DNA of 64,000 bases. Source: Burkholderia sp. BCC0506 (GTDB lineage Bacteria; Pseudomonadota; Gammaproteobacteria; Burkholderiales; Burkholderiaceae). Positions 8,493-17,221 of this stretch are shown in pieces. Each line of letters begins with the position of its first letter. Position 1 is the first letter of the stretch. The notes under the pieces were generated by a model. It had not been told where the DNA came from and searched no databases. It worked only from the letters and a program-made list of their open reading frames with translations. The translations under genes were made by a program, and so were the position numbers. The DNA is taken from contig NZ_CADFEN010000002.1 of NCBI RefSeq assembly GCF_902833145.1, forward strand, positions 1 through 64,000. The letters are read 5' to 3'.

Positions 8493-9026
8493 TCAGCGGA
8501 ACAGCTTCTCGATCGCTTGCGCGCCGAGGCCGACCTTCTCGTAGTGCGCCTTGCACATCGCGATATACGAATGCACGTCGAAGTAGCCGTCGGGATTGCC
8601 TGCGTCGTCGAGCCAGATCAGCGGACCCTTGACGATGAAGAACGCGCGCATCGGCTCGGGGTGATCGAACGCGACGAGCGTGTGGCCTTCACCCGGTGTC
8701 TCGTATACGAAATCGCCGCGCGTCGCGGTCCATTCGTGTTCCAGGTAACCCCATTTGCCCGACAGCGTGTACGCGAACACCTCGTGCGGGTGATAGTGCC
8801 GGTTCACGAGCCCGGCCTGCTTCGCCATCAGGATGTCGCACCATTTGTTCTGCGACGGCGAGATCCACAGCGGCCGCGACGAAACCGTTTCGGTGAACGG
8901 AACGTAATAGCGCTCGTCGTCGGTGGCCGCGTTCGGGATGTAGGCTTCGGGCAGCGCATCGGGCTTGAACGGATTGGCAATCGCCGGAATGTTTTGCCAG
9001 AATTCGGATACGGCTTTGTCGACCAC
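8493..9026 (-). CDS. cupin dioxygenase of the 2,4'-dihydroxyacetophenone dioxygenase family
   Basis: A 177-residue single-domain cupin. It has the family's length and metal-site pattern: RHYHPHEVFAYTLSGKWGYLEHEW (His-x-His, then Glu) and GEGHTLVAF with the last His. 2,4'-Dihydroxyacetophenone dioxygenase cleaves the side chain of its substrate to 4-hydroxybenzoate and formate with a single non-haem iron. The GTG at 9026 is chosen because AAGGAGA lies 8 bases upstream. Starts further upstream have no such site. It is first in a leftward operon with a transporter and two dehydrogenases, and it is divergent from an AraC regulator. Not every member of this cupin family has been tested on the acetophenone, so the substrate is an inference. 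Confidence 0.75.
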   Translation of the reverse strand: MVDKAVSEFWQNIPAIANPFKPDALPEAYIPNAATDDERYYVPFTETVSSRPLWISPSQNKWCDILMAKQAGLVNRHYHPHEVFAYTLSGKWGYLEHEWTATRGDFVYETPGEGHTLVAFDHPEPMRAFFIVKGPLIWLDDAGNPDGYFDVHSYIAMCKAHYEKVGLGAQAIEKLFR

Positions 9027-9205
9027 GGTGTGTCTCCTTGTATGTAGGGGGTGTCGTGGGCTCGACTTTAGCCAGCCGGTGCGCGCCGCTCTTGACTGGG
9101 CCGGACGCATTGCTTGACCGCGCCGGACATTGCATCGCATCAAAATCCAGACGAACCTTCCCCCAATCCGTGCCGCTCCGCACGCAGGCGCCAGCAGGAG
9201 GCGAC

Positions 9206-10186
9206 GTGACGAATTCGACCGTTTTTTCACGCACGCGAGGCTCGACGGCCGACGTGCCGGTGCGCGACCGGATGGCGTACTGGGATGCGTTCAACGCGGC
9301 GACGCTCGTCGGCCTGCGCTGCTCGTCGCTGTCGCCGGCCGGGCTCGAGGCGGAGAAAACCGACATCGCGTTGCCGGAGCTCGGCATCGCCGACATCAGC
9401 GGGCAGGACCACGTGATCGAGCGCAGCCCCGCGCTGGTGCGCCAGTTGCCGAAGGAGTCGCTGTTCGCGTGTCAGATCGTGAGCGGGCGCGCGTATTTCA
9501 TCCAGCGCGACCGGTGCCTGCTCGCGGAAGCCGGCGACGTCGTCGTCTACGACACGCGCGTACCGTATCTGTTCGGATTCCTGACGCCGATGCGGCAACT
9601 GCTGATCGATATCCCGATCACGACGCTCGACGATCGCCTCGATGCGGAACTGGCCGCGCTGCCGCTGCGGATCGCGCCGAAGCCGGGCGCCGGCGCGATG
9701 CTCGGCGCGACGTTGCGCGCGAGCGTCGAGCGGTTCATGAAGGCGCCCGTCGAGCGCGACGCCGCGCGGTTCACCGAGCACACGCGCACGCTGATCGCGG
9801 AGCTCATCGACACGGAAGTGAACGGCGCGGGCGCATCGCGCGCGTCGCTGTCGTACCTGCTGACCGCGAAGCAGTACATCGCGACGCATCTCGGCGAGCC
9901 GGAGCTCGCGCCGCAGGCCGTCGCCGATGCGGTCGGGCTGTCGCTGCGGCATCTGGGCCGCCTCTTCGCGGCCGAAGGCGAATCGATCACGCAGCACATC
10001 TGGTCGGAACGGCTGTCGCACGCGCACCGCGAACTGACCGACGCACGGCTGCGCAAGACGAGCATCGGCGAGATCGCGTTTCGCTGGGGATTTTCGAGCC
10101 AGGCGCACTTCAGCCGCGCGATTCGCGAGCGCTACGGCGCGTCGCCGATGGCGCTGCGCGACGCGGCGCGTGAGGCCGGGGGCTGA
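9206..10186 (+). CDS. AraC-family transcriptional regulator
   Basis: A 326-residue regulator with an N-terminal AraC-binding (FeaR-like) effector domain and a C-terminal double helix-turn-helix. The HTH region runs from LSYLLTAKQYIATHL through ADAVGLSLRHLGRLF to IGEIAFRWGFSSQAHFSRAI, the conserved second recognition unit. The GTG at 9206 has AGGAGG five bases upstream, so I prefer it to the longer frame. It is divergent from the DAD-like operon across 179 bp, and I infer that it activates that operon in response to an aromatic or aldehyde inducer. A strong stem-loop terminator follows the gene. Confidence 0.87.
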   Translation: MTNSTVFSRTRGSTADVPVRDRMAYWDAFNAATLVGLRCSSLSPAGLEAEKTDIALPELGIADISGQDHVIERSPALVRQLPKESLFACQIVSGRAYFIQRDRCLLAEAGDVVVYDTRVPYLFGFLTPMRQLLIDIPITTLDDRLDAELAALPLRIAPKPGAGAMLGATLRASVERFMKAPVERDAARFTEHTRTLIAELIDTEVNGAGASRASLSYLLTAKQYIATHLGEPELAPQAVADAVGLSLRHLGRLFAAEGESITQHIWSERLSHAHRELTDARLRKTSIGEIAFRWGFSSQAHFSRAIRERYGASPMALRDAAREAGG

Positions 10187-10213
10187 TACCGGTTTTTCGA
10201 TGATTCGACGGCG

Positions 10214-10245
10214 GCGGCGCGTGCATCACGCGCCGCTTTCGTTTT
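10214..10245 (+). terminator. intrinsic terminator after the AraC gene
   Basis: A perfect 10 bp stem, GCGGCGCGTG (10214-10223) and CACGCGCCGC (10227-10236) around the loop CAT, is followed by TTTCGTTTT. It lies 28 bp after the stop codon. Confidence 0.8.
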
Positions 10246-10410
10246 CGGCGCGCCGTCGCGAGATGGGGAGCAGGTGCGGCGCGAAACAGCCCGGTCGGGC
10301 CGCGCGGCCATCGGGCGGCCGCCGTTGTATTCATCCACCCTGCGCGCACCGCAGGCGGGCCGTGGAACCGTAACGCCGTTCACCCGGCCGCCCTGCCGCC
10401 GCCACGAGCC

Positions 10411-11358
10411 TCAGGGCGCGCTGGCTTCGTCGATCCGGCGGATGTCGTCCTGGTCGAGCGTGACGCGGATCGCTTCGCCGAGCAGCGCGAGCTGCGCGAG
10501 CGACGTGGCGCTCGCGATCGGCGCGGTGATCGTCGGCCGCGCGATCTGCCATGCGAGCGCGATCGCGGCCGGCTGCGTGCCGTGCTTCGCCGACACGGCG
10601 TCGAGCGCCGCGAGGATGCGCAGGCCGCGTTCGTTCAGATAGCCGGCGACGCGATCGCCGCGCACGCTCTTCTTCAGGTCGGCTTCGCTGCGGTACTTGC
10701 CCGACAGGAATCCGCTCGCGAGCGCGTAGTAGTTGACGACGCCGAGCTTCAGGTCGCGCACGACCGGCTCGAGATCGCGCTCATAGTCGGCGCGGTCGAG
10801 CAGGTTGTATTCGGGCTGGATGACCTGGTAGGCGGGCAGCCCGTCGCGCGCGCTGATCGCGGCGGCTTCGCGCAGGCGCGCGCCGCTGTAGTTCGACGCG
10901 CCGATGAGGCGCACCTTGCCCGCGTCGATCAGCGTTTGATAGGCGCCGAGCGTTTCTTCGAGCGGGGCCGTGTCGGCGAGATCGCGGTGCGAGAAATACA
11001 GGTCGATGTAGTCGGTCTGCAGACGGCGCAGCGAATCGTCGACGGCCTTCAGGATGTTGTCTTTCGACAGACCCGCGCGCGCGCCGAGCAGGCCGACCTT
11101 GGTCGCGATCACGACTTGCTCGCGCTTGCCGGAGCGCTTCAGCCACTTGCCGATGATCGTTTCCGATTCGCCGCCGTGGTTGCCGGGAACCCAGGCCGAA
11201 TAGACGTCGGCCGTGTCGATGAAGTTGATGCCGGTGTCGGCGAGCGCGTCGAGCAACGCGAACGATGCGTTTTCGTCGACGGTCCAGCCGAAGACGTTGC
11301 CGCCGAATGCGAGCGGCGAAACCTGAATGCTGGAGGTACCGAGGGTGCGATGTGCCAT
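10411..11358 (-). CDS. aldo/keto reductase
   Basis: A 315-residue NADPH-dependent aldo/keto reductase with the TIM-barrel family signatures. These are GGNVFGWTVDE near the start, NFIDTADVYSAW with the catalytic Asp and Tyr near residues 48-53, the lysine in VVIATKVG, and the catalytic His in DLYFSHRDLADT. LIGASNYSG and VIQPEYNLL follow. It starts at the ATG 11358 (MAHRTLG). Reduces aldehydes or ketones with broad specificity. The physiological substrate is unknown. It stands alone, separated from argO by about 350 bp, so no pathway is suggested. Confidence 0.88.
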   Translation of the reverse strand: MAHRTLGTSSIQVSPLAFGGNVFGWTVDENASFALLDALADTGINFIDTADVYSAWVPGNHGGESETIIGKWLKRSGKREQVVIATKVGLLGARAGLSKDNILKAVDDSLRRLQTDYIDLYFSHRDLADTAPLEETLGAYQTLIDAGKVRLIGASNYSGARLREAAAISARDGLPAYQVIQPEYNLLDRADYERDLEPVVRDLKLGVVNYYALASGFLSGKYRSEADLKKSVRGDRVAGYLNERGLRILAALDAVSAKHGTQPAAIALAWQIARPTITAPIASATSLAQLALLGEAIRVTLDQDDIRRIDEASAP

Positions 11359-11705
11359 GTTCTGCTCCGATAACTGCAGATAACGGGATTGAACTGCGGG
11401 ATGGGTCGAGGCGATCGCGGCGGGACGGCAGGACGCGCGGGGCGGTACCGCCGTTGTCGCGGGACACTGGACATTCTCGCCGATCGTTTCGATTCGTGCA
11501 GGCGCAGTCGCGTCGCGATGGTGGACGGTTTGCGGCAGATGGCGGAGACCGTGTCCGCTGCGTGAGGATTCCGTGCGGCGGCGTTCGATCGGGAGCGAAT
11601 TTTTGCGGCGACGTGCGCGTCGGGAATCAGGCAGATTGCGCCGGCGTGGCGCCCACGCGGAGGGAAAGCCGGGCGGCAGGCGGCCGCCCGTGCGAGACGG
11701 TTCGG
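11359..11705. other. intergenic region between the aldo/keto reductase and argO
   Basis: No gene is visible. The right end holds a GC-rich hairpin at about 11670-11690 (GGGCGGC and GCCGCCC arms). On the minus strand it is followed by GGCTTTCCC and may terminate argO. The reductase promoter should lie near the left end. Confidence 0.5.
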
Positions 11706-12326
11706 TCAGCGCAACTGCACGGCCGCGAGAAACAGCACCATGCTGCCGATCGCGCCATCCAGCACACGCCACGCGACCGCCTTGCGGAACCATGGCGCGA
11801 GCAATCGCGCGCCATAGCCGAGCCCGAGGAACCACACGACGCTCACCGTCATCGCGCCGATCGCGAACGCGAGCCGCGCGCCTTCCGGCTCGCGCGCGCC
11901 GGCCGTGCCGATCAGCAGGAACGTGTCGAGATACACGTGCGGGTTGAGCCACGTGAACGCGAGCGTCATCAGCACGATCGCAACCGCGCCCTGCGGCGGC
12001 GGCGCGACCGCGTCGCCGCGCACGTCGAGCGTGTCGTGGCCCGGCTTGAACGCACGGCGCAGCGCGTTGATGCCGAACCACGCGAGATACGCGAGGCCGA
12101 CGTACAGCACCGCATGGACGAAGGTCGGATAGCGCTCGACGAGCGCCGACGCGCCGCCGACCCCCGCACCGATCAGGATCATGTCGGACACCGCGCACAG
12201 CAGCACGATCTTGCCGACGTGCGAGCGCATGATGCCCTGGCGCAGCACGAACGCGTTCTGCGCGCCGATGGTGACGATGAGCGACGCGCACAGTGCGGCG
12301 CCGTGGGAAAAAGCGAGCCAGTTCAT
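11706..12326 (-). CDS. argO: LysE/ArgO-type basic amino acid exporter
   Basis: A 206-residue inner-membrane exporter of the LysE superfamily with about six helices. It has the N-terminal GAQNAFVLRQGI motif typical of LysE/ArgO, LLCAVSDMILIGAGVGG, and the conserved LAFTWLNPHVYLDT. It exports arginine or lysine, or toxic analogues such as canavanine. It is divergent from a LysR regulator of the ArgP/LysG type 109 bp away, the standard arrangement in which the regulator with a basic amino acid as co-effector activates the exporter gene. ArgO versus LysE cannot be separated by sequence alone. Confidence 0.87.
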   Translation of the reverse strand: MNWLAFSHGAALCASLIVTIGAQNAFVLRQGIMRSHVGKIVLLCAVSDMILIGAGVGGASALVERYPTFVHAVLYVGLAYLAWFGINALRRAFKPGHDTLDVRGDAVAPPPQGAVAIVLMTLAFTWLNPHVYLDTFLLIGTAGAREPEGARLAFAIGAMTVSVVWFLGLGYGARLLAPWFRKAVAWRVLDGAIGSMVLFLAAVQLR

Positions 12327-12435
12327 GAGGAGGACAGCCGTGGAAGCAATGGACGAATGAATCGGGTAGCGCTAGTCTGCGATCAGCGTGAAAATAAGAG
12401 AAGCTAAATCACCTAATGCAGATTAAGGAAATCTA
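12327..12435. promoter_or_regulatory. divergent argO/argP control region
   Basis: This 109 bp region holds both promoters. The AT-rich stretch around 12385-12433 (AATAAGAGAAGCTAAATCACC and following) contrasts with its flanks and is the likely binding region of the LysR regulator. No exact operator consensus is asserted. Confidence 0.5.
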
Positions 12436-13329
12436 ATGCTCGACTACGCGTTGCTCGATGCCCTCGCGGCCGTGATCCGGCACGGTTCGTTCGAGCGGGC
12501 GGCCAAGGAGCTGAATGTCACGCCGTCGGCGGTGTCGCAGCGCGTGAAGCTGCTGGAGGAGCGGGTCGGCAGCGTGCTGGTCAAGCGCGGGCAGCCGTGT
12601 GTCGCGACCACGTCGGGCGCGCTGCTGTGCCGGCATACCGAACGCGTGCAGTTGCTGGAAGCCGAACTGGGCGGCCGGATGCCTGCATTGCCGGGCCAGA
12701 TCGCGAGCGCGTGGCCGACGCTGCGCGTGGCCGTCAACGACGACAGCGTCGCGACGTGGTTCATCGACGCGGTCGGGCCGTTCTGCACGGCGCGCGAAAC
12801 CCTGCTCGACCTCGTGATCGACGACCAGGATTACACGGCGTCGCGCATCCGCGACGGCAGCGTGCAGGGCGCCGTGACCGCGCAGGCCGAGCCGATCCAG
12901 GGATGCCGGTCGGAGCGGCTCGGCCGGATCCGCTATCGCGCGGTGTGCTCGCCGGCGTTTTACGCACGGTATTTCGACGCGGGTATCACGCGCGATGCGC
13001 TGCGTCGCGCGCCGTGCGTGATGTTCAATCCGAAGGACGGGTTGCAGGCGCGTTTCATCCGGCGCGTGACGCGCGCGGATCTCGATCCGCCGCAGCACTG
13101 GATACCGCACGTCGCGGGCTATCTGCGCGCGTGCGAGACGGGATTGGGATGGGGGATGTGCCCGGACCGGATGGTCGACCGCCAATTGGCGGCGGGCGAG
13201 TTGATCGACATGTCGCGCGGGCGAACCATCGACATCGATCTGTACTGGCAGAGCTGGCGTCTGTCGATCGGCTGGCTGGACGATTTCAGCGCGGCGCTGA
13301 AGGCGCGTGCCGCGCTGTTTCTCGATTGA
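12436..13329 (+). CDS. argP: LysR-family regulator ArgP/LysG type
   Basis: A 297-residue LysR-type regulator. The N-terminal winged HTH reads LLDALAAVIRHGSFERAAKEL followed by NVTPSAVSQRVKLLEERVGSVL, which carries the ArgP-typical AVSQRVK rather than AVSRQI. The rest is a periplasmic-binding-protein-like effector domain (ATWFIDAVGPF, GAVTAQAEPIQGCRSERLG), including the GCR motif found in ArgP/IciA proteins. It is divergent from argO. By homology it activates argO with arginine or lysine as co-effector and may also repress itself. Confidence 0.88.
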   Translation: MLDYALLDALAAVIRHGSFERAAKELNVTPSAVSQRVKLLEERVGSVLVKRGQPCVATTSGALLCRHTERVQLLEAELGGRMPALPGQIASAWPTLRVAVNDDSVATWFIDAVGPFCTARETLLDLVIDDQDYTASRIRDGSVQGAVTAQAEPIQGCRSERLGRIRYRAVCSPAFYARYFDAGITRDALRRAPCVMFNPKDGLQARFIRRVTRADLDPPQHWIPHVAGYLRACETGLGWGMCPDRMVDRQLAAGELIDMSRGRTIDIDLYWQSWRLSIGWLDDFSAALKARAALFLD

Positions 13330-13385
13330 CCGGCGACGTCAGGACGCGAGGCAGGCGGCGCGCGACGGGTGCGCGCCGTGCGCCG

Positions 13386-14132
13386 TCAGAGGTGCTGCAA
13401 GCCGTCGAAGTCGACGATCTGCACGTGGCGGCCCTGCATCTCGATCAGGCCGCGCTTCTGGAATTTCGACAGCGTGCGGCTGACCGTTTCGAGCGTCATG
13501 CCGAGATAGCTGCCGATGTCCTCGCGCGTCATCCGCAGGTTGAACTCCGACGGCGAATAGCCGCGCTTCAGGTAACGCGACGAGACGTCGAGCAGGAACG
13601 CGGCGACGCGCTCCTCGGCATTCAGCGAACCGAGCAGCATCGTCTGCGACGTTTCGCGCACGATCTGTTCGCTCATCAGCTTGTGCATGCGCAACTGCAT
13701 CGAGCCGGCTTCCGAGCACAGCGCCTTGAGCGCGCTGTACGGAATCACGCAGACCGAGCTGTCTTCGAGCGCGACCGCGGTGCGCGGATGCGTATCGTCG
13801 CAGATGCCGTCGAGACCGAGCGCTTCGCCGGCGAGGTGCAGGCCCGTGACCTGTTCGCGGCCGTCATGGCGCGTCGCGACGGTTTTCAGCGAACCCGAGC
13901 GTACTGCGTACAGGTTGTCGAATGCGTCGCCTTCGCGGAACAGCGCCTCGCCGCGCTTGACGGGGCGTGCCGCGCAGATGACCGTCTCGAGGCGGCTGAG
14001 CGCTTCGGGCGCCAGGCCCTGCGGCATGCACAGGTGCCGCATCGCGCACGACGAGCAGTGCGCGGCCTGGCGGGGAGCCCAGCTACCGGCATGGGGCGTG
14101 GCGGCGGGGCGGGTGGCGACGGGCGTCAGCAT
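13386..14132 (-). CDS. fnr: FNR-type oxygen-sensing transcriptional regulator
   Basis: A 248-residue CRP/FNR-family regulator. Four cysteines match the 4Fe-4S ligands of FNR: Cys26, Cys29 and Cys35 in HCSSCAMRHLCM, and Cys128 in SSVCVIP. The cyclic-nucleotide-fold beta-roll (LFREGDAFDNLYAVRSGSLK) leads to a long dimer helix and a DNA-binding HTH, TREDIGSYLGMTLETVSRTL. The recognition residues E-x-x-S-R are those that read TTGAT-N4-ATCAA. It should control genes for low-oxygen growth. A universal stress protein gene lies 103 bp upstream on the same strand, a common pairing in Burkholderia, where both belong to the low-oxygen response. The cluster ligands are all present, so oxygen sensing is likely intact. 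Confidence 0.92.
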   Translation of the reverse strand: MLTPVATRPAATPHAGSWAPRQAAHCSSCAMRHLCMPQGLAPEALSRLETVICAARPVKRGEALFREGDAFDNLYAVRSGSLKTVATRHDGREQVTGLHLAGEALGLDGICDDTHPRTAVALEDSSVCVIPYSALKALCSEAGSMQLRMHKLMSEQIVRETSQTMLLGSLNAEERVAAFLLDVSSRYLKRGYSPSEFNLRMTREDIGSYLGMTLETVSRTLSKFQKRGLIEMQGRHVQIVDFDGLQHL

Positions 14133-14235
14133 GATCGTTTACTCCGGCGTTGAATCGACGAAATCATTGTCCCACCGCAAGTTGCCGCTGTCGGGTGACA
14201 AAACGTCGCGACCGGCCGCGCTCGCAGGATGCCGC

Positions 14236-14703
14236 TCAGGCGGCCGGCTCGTCCGCGTGGGCGGCGGCCGGGATCAGCAGCACGGGCAGCGTCGCGTGGC
14301 GCACGCATTGTTCGGCGATGCTGCCGAGCACGAGGCGGCGGAAGCCGCGGCGGCCGTGCGTGCCGAGCACGAGCAGATCGGCGCCGAACGCCTTCGCGCC
14401 GTCGAGGATCAGCGACGATACGTCGTTGAGCGATGTCGCTTCGTTCAGCCGCGTTTCGCCTTTCACGCCGGCGGCCTGCATCAGCTTCGCGAAATCCTGC
14501 GCGAGTGCGTTGCCTTGCGCGACGAGCTGATCGCGCAGCACGGACGGATCGTAACCGGGCACGTTGTAGTAGATCGCGGCGTTCTCGACGACGTAGAACG
14601 GCTGCAGCTCCGCGCCGTGCGCTTTCGCGAGCGCCAGCGCGGCATCGAACGCGTGGCGGGACGTGTCGCTGCCGTCGACGGCAACCAGAATACGCTTGTA
14701 CAT
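14236..14703 (-). CDS. universal stress protein (UspA family)
   Basis: A 155-residue cytoplasmic single-domain Usp. It begins MYKRILVAVDGSDTSRHAFDAAL and has the ATP-binding signature GTHGRRGFRRLVLGS followed by AEQCVRHATLPVLLI (G-2x-G-9x-G-S/T type), so it belongs to the ATP-binding subgroup. The start at 14703 gives the canonical N-terminus. It lies next to an FNR-type regulator, consistent with induction under low oxygen or growth arrest. I found no convincing FNR box upstream by eye. Confidence 0.9.
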   Translation of the reverse strand: MYKRILVAVDGSDTSRHAFDAALALAKAHGAELQPFYVVENAAIYYNVPGYDPSVLRDQLVAQGNALAQDFAKLMQAAGVKGETRLNEATSLNDVSSLILDGAKAFGADLLVLGTHGRRGFRRLVLGSIAEQCVRHATLPVLLIPAAAHADEPAA

Positions 14704-15190
14704 AGTGTCTCCGAGTGGCGGGTTGAAACGAAGTCGGCCGGACGGCCGATCGGGCCGGGCAATGCGCGATGCTGCGAGGCAGAGTAAACCAACGGGCACG
14801 ATCGTGCAGCGAGATGCCCCATGTCGCGCGGTCGCGCGGTGCCTGTCTGTCGCGGCCGTGCATGGTCATGCGCACGACGCATGTTGCACCGCCCGATGCG
14901 TGTCGCGTGGTGCGGCGTGCGTGGGTCGCACAGGTCGCGTAAACGCGTGCGCATGCATCGCCATTCAATCGCAATCGCGCCGTGGCGCCATGACTTCGGT
15001 CAATGCAAGTGCGTCGATGCGATGCGCGGCATGCATGATTTCGAATGCCGATGCCGATGCCGATGCGCGGAATCGTTCGCTTCGGCACCGTGCGAGCGAG
15101 TCCGGCACGCAGTCCGATCGCGCGCGCCGGTTCACCGCCATCGATCGATGGCGATTGCCCGACGAACGATCGATTCAAACGCCGCGCCGG
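14704..15190. other. intergenic region upstream of the universal stress gene
   Basis: No gene is supported in these 487 bp. The stretch has many short ATGC-rich repeats, including three ATGCCG units near 15045-15062. It must contain the promoter of the universal stress gene. No clear FNR-type palindrome was seen. Confidence 0.5.
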
Positions 15191-15598
15191 CTATCTCGGC
15201 ACGGCCGTCAGCTCGATGACGCGCTCCGGCCGGCGGCCATGGCCCGGCCAGTACGCGCTGCCGTACATCCGATGAACGGGACCGAACGGCGCGTCGCCCG
15301 CGGGCGGCGTGTCGAAGCCTTTCTCGATCACCATGTAGCCGGCGCGCAAGGCGAACGCAGGATGGTTGCCGTCGGGGCGGCTGTCGAAACCGGCGAAGCC
15401 GTCGCCGGCTTCGGGCATCGCATTGACGAGCGACGCGTTGCTGCGCGTGACCTGATCGGGCGAGATCGGCCCGACCCCGGCGAGGCGCGCGGCTTCGCGG
15501 TGCTTGCCGTCGGTATCGACCGTGCTGTCGTGCGTGTCGTCGTTGTCGAGTTCGATGCTGCGCGGATGCGCACGGCCTGTTCGAGCGGATGGTTCCAT
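15191..15598 (-). CDS. hypothetical protein
   Basis: A 135-residue protein of unknown function with no recognised domain. The ATG at 15598 is preceded by AGGAG at seven bases, which supports this start. The N-terminus is polar and charged (ELDNDDTHDSTVDTDGKH). The C-terminal part (HPAFALRAGYMVIEKGFDTPP, YGSAYWPGHGRRPERVIEL) looks like a small folded segment. There is no signal peptide or membrane helix. It is divergent from the small gene at 15877. Coding bias is good but I cannot name the family. Confidence 0.55.
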   Translation of the reverse strand: MEPSARTGRAHPRSIELDNDDTHDSTVDTDGKHREAARLAGVGPISPDQVTRSNASLVNAMPEAGDGFAGFDSRPDGNHPAFALRAGYMVIEKGFDTPPAGDAPFGPVHRMYGSAYWPGHGRRPERVIELTAVPR

Positions 15599-15876
15599 CG
15601 CGGCGCTCCTGGCGGCGATACGCTCCGGATCCAAGCAAATCCCGTTCCGGGCACGACGGGAAAAGGCGCGCGGGCGATCGCCGCGGTCGCGCGACGCGCA
15701 CTGATTTGTCATGATTTATTTCAGCTAGAAGACGCGTTTTCTACAGAGTATGATTCTTTTCCTGCGAAGCGGCGACAGGGGATGAAGTCTCGCCGCCTCT
15801 GCCCGCGCCGGGGCGCCGCAGCACCCTTAAAGACGGGTAGCGAACAACAAAGCAAGGGACTAGAGGTGGCGGACTC

Positions 15877-16110
15877 ATGCAAGCGACTACTGCCTTCACG
15901 CACCGCGGTTATCTGTTGAATTGCGCGCCCGCACGCGCCAGTGACGGTTCGTTCAAGCCCTACGTCGTGATCTCCCGATCGAGCGACGGGGAGCTCGTCG
16001 CGAACCGTTTTTTTCCGATCGAGCTCCAGTTCAACGACGAAGGCGACGCGATCGCGCACGCGCGCGACTGGGCCGTACGCTGGATCGACGCGAGCAGCAT
16101 GTCGATGTGA
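15877..16110 (+). CDS. small conserved-looking hypothetical protein
   Basis: A 77-residue cytoplasmic protein, unknown function. Its sequence (FTHRGYLLNCAPARASDGSF, PYVVISRSSDGELVANRFFP, EGDAIAHARDWAVRWIDA) has the look of a compact beta-rich domain ending in a helix, as in several short Burkholderia proteins of unknown role. No membrane segment, no metal motif. It lies 142 bp upstream of the serine acetyltransferase on the same strand, but there is no reason to link them functionally. Confidence 0.6.
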   Translation: MQATTAFTHRGYLLNCAPARASDGSFKPYVVISRSSDGELVANRFFPIELQFNDEGDAIAHARDWAVRWIDASSMSM

Positions 16111-16251
16111 CGCCGTCGCTCGCATGCGTGCGGCGTCGGCCGTCCGGCCGGTCGCCGGGGTGCCGCTTCCGGACAAAAAACGCGGTAATCTTGCGGAACC
16201 CGTCACTTTATTAGCGGCCGTGCAACCCAGCGCGGCTGCCCGCATTGGCAT

Positions 16252-17172
16252 ATGTCGACATCACCCGCCCGTCAGTGGGGCCTCGAAGAAATCGTCGCCG
16301 GCTTGCGCGAATCGCGCGAGGAACTCCATCGCACGCGCCATCCGCGCGGCATCCGCGAACTGCCGTCGCGCGATGCGATCTGCAAGATTGTGACCGGCCT
16401 GCGCGCGTCGATGTTTCCGACGCACTATGGCGCGCCCGACCTCACCGACGAAAGCGTCGACTACTACGTCGGCCACACGCTCGAAAGCACGCTGCGCATC
16501 CTGTCCGAGCAGATCCGCCGTGCGTTGCCGTTCCTGCCCGAGCATGCCGATACGCCGTTCGCCGAGCTCGACGAACGCGCATTCGAGATCGCGCGCGAGT
16601 TCGGCCGGCAGTTGCCGGCGATCCGCGCGCTGCTCGTCAGCGACATCCAGGCCGCGTACGCGGGCGATCCGGCCGCGCAGCACATCACCGAGATCCTGCT
16701 GTGCTACCCCGGCGTGCTGGCGATGATGCACCATCGGCTCGCGCATGCGCTGCACCGGCTCGGCGTGCCGCTGCTCGCGCGGTTCATCAATGAAATCGCC
16801 CACTCGGCGACCGGCATCGACATCCACCCCGGCGCGCAGATCGGCCCGAGCTTCTTCATCGACCACGGCACCGGTGTCGTGATCGGCGAAACCGCGATCA
16901 TCGGCGAGCGCGTGCGCGTGTACCAGGCCGTCACGCTCGGCGCGAAGAGTTTCCCGGCCGATGGCGACGGCGCGCTGGTGAAGGGCAATGCGCGGCACCC
17001 GATCGTCGAGGACGACGTGGTGATCTATGCGGGCGCGACGATTCTCGGCCGCGTGACGATCGGGCGCGGCTCGGTGATCGGCGGCAACGTGTGGCTCACG
17101 CACAGCGTGCCGCCCGGCACGAGCGTCGCGCAGGGCAAGGTCCGCGAAGGCGGGAGCGCCGAGAAGCCGTAA
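16252..17172 (+). CDS. serine O-acetyltransferase (EpsC/CysE type)
   Basis: A 306-residue enzyme that acetylates L-serine with acetyl-CoA to O-acetylserine, the precursor for cysteine. The N-terminal helical domain (about 1-170) precedes a left-handed beta-helix of hexapeptide repeats. The active-site region reads INEIAHSATGIDIHPGAQIG, then FIDHGTGVVIGETAIIG with the catalytic His and Asp, and HPIVEDDVVIYAGATILG. It ends in a short tail. The length fits the EpsC-like class rather than the 270-residue enteric CysE. The ATG at 16252 lacks a clear Shine-Dalgarno. It converges with the SDR/folE pair. Cysteine feedback is known for the family but not visible here. Confidence 0.9.
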   Translation: MSTSPARQWGLEEIVAGLRESREELHRTRHPRGIRELPSRDAICKIVTGLRASMFPTHYGAPDLTDESVDYYVGHTLESTLRILSEQIRRALPFLPEHADTPFAELDERAFEIAREFGRQLPAIRALLVSDIQAAYAGDPAAQHITEILLCYPGVLAMMHHRLAHALHRLGVPLLARFINEIAHSATGIDIHPGAQIGPSFFIDHGTGVVIGETAIIGERVRVYQAVTLGAKSFPADGDGALVKGNARHPIVEDDVVIYAGATILGRVTIGRGSVIGGNVWLTHSVPPGTSVAQGKVREGGSAEKP

Positions 17173-17221
17173 CGCGGCGGGTATCGGCGCGCCCGGTGCG
17201 CGCGGGTGTGCGCCGTGTGCG

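Noticed and set aside
10411-12291. A 626-codon minus frame joining the aldo/keto reductase with sequence over argO
   Set aside because: The reductase begins at MAHRTLG (11358). The upstream part overlaps argO in another frame and looks like shadow coding.
14133-14235. TTGAATCGACGAAATCA upstream of fnr, considered as an autoregulatory FNR site
   Set aside because: Spacing is too long and the second half is mismatched. I could not support an FNR box here.
15040-15066. Three ATGCCG repeats as a possible short tandem repeat or regulatory array
   Set aside because: Three short units in DNA already rich in ATGC words. No spacing or symmetry suggests function.
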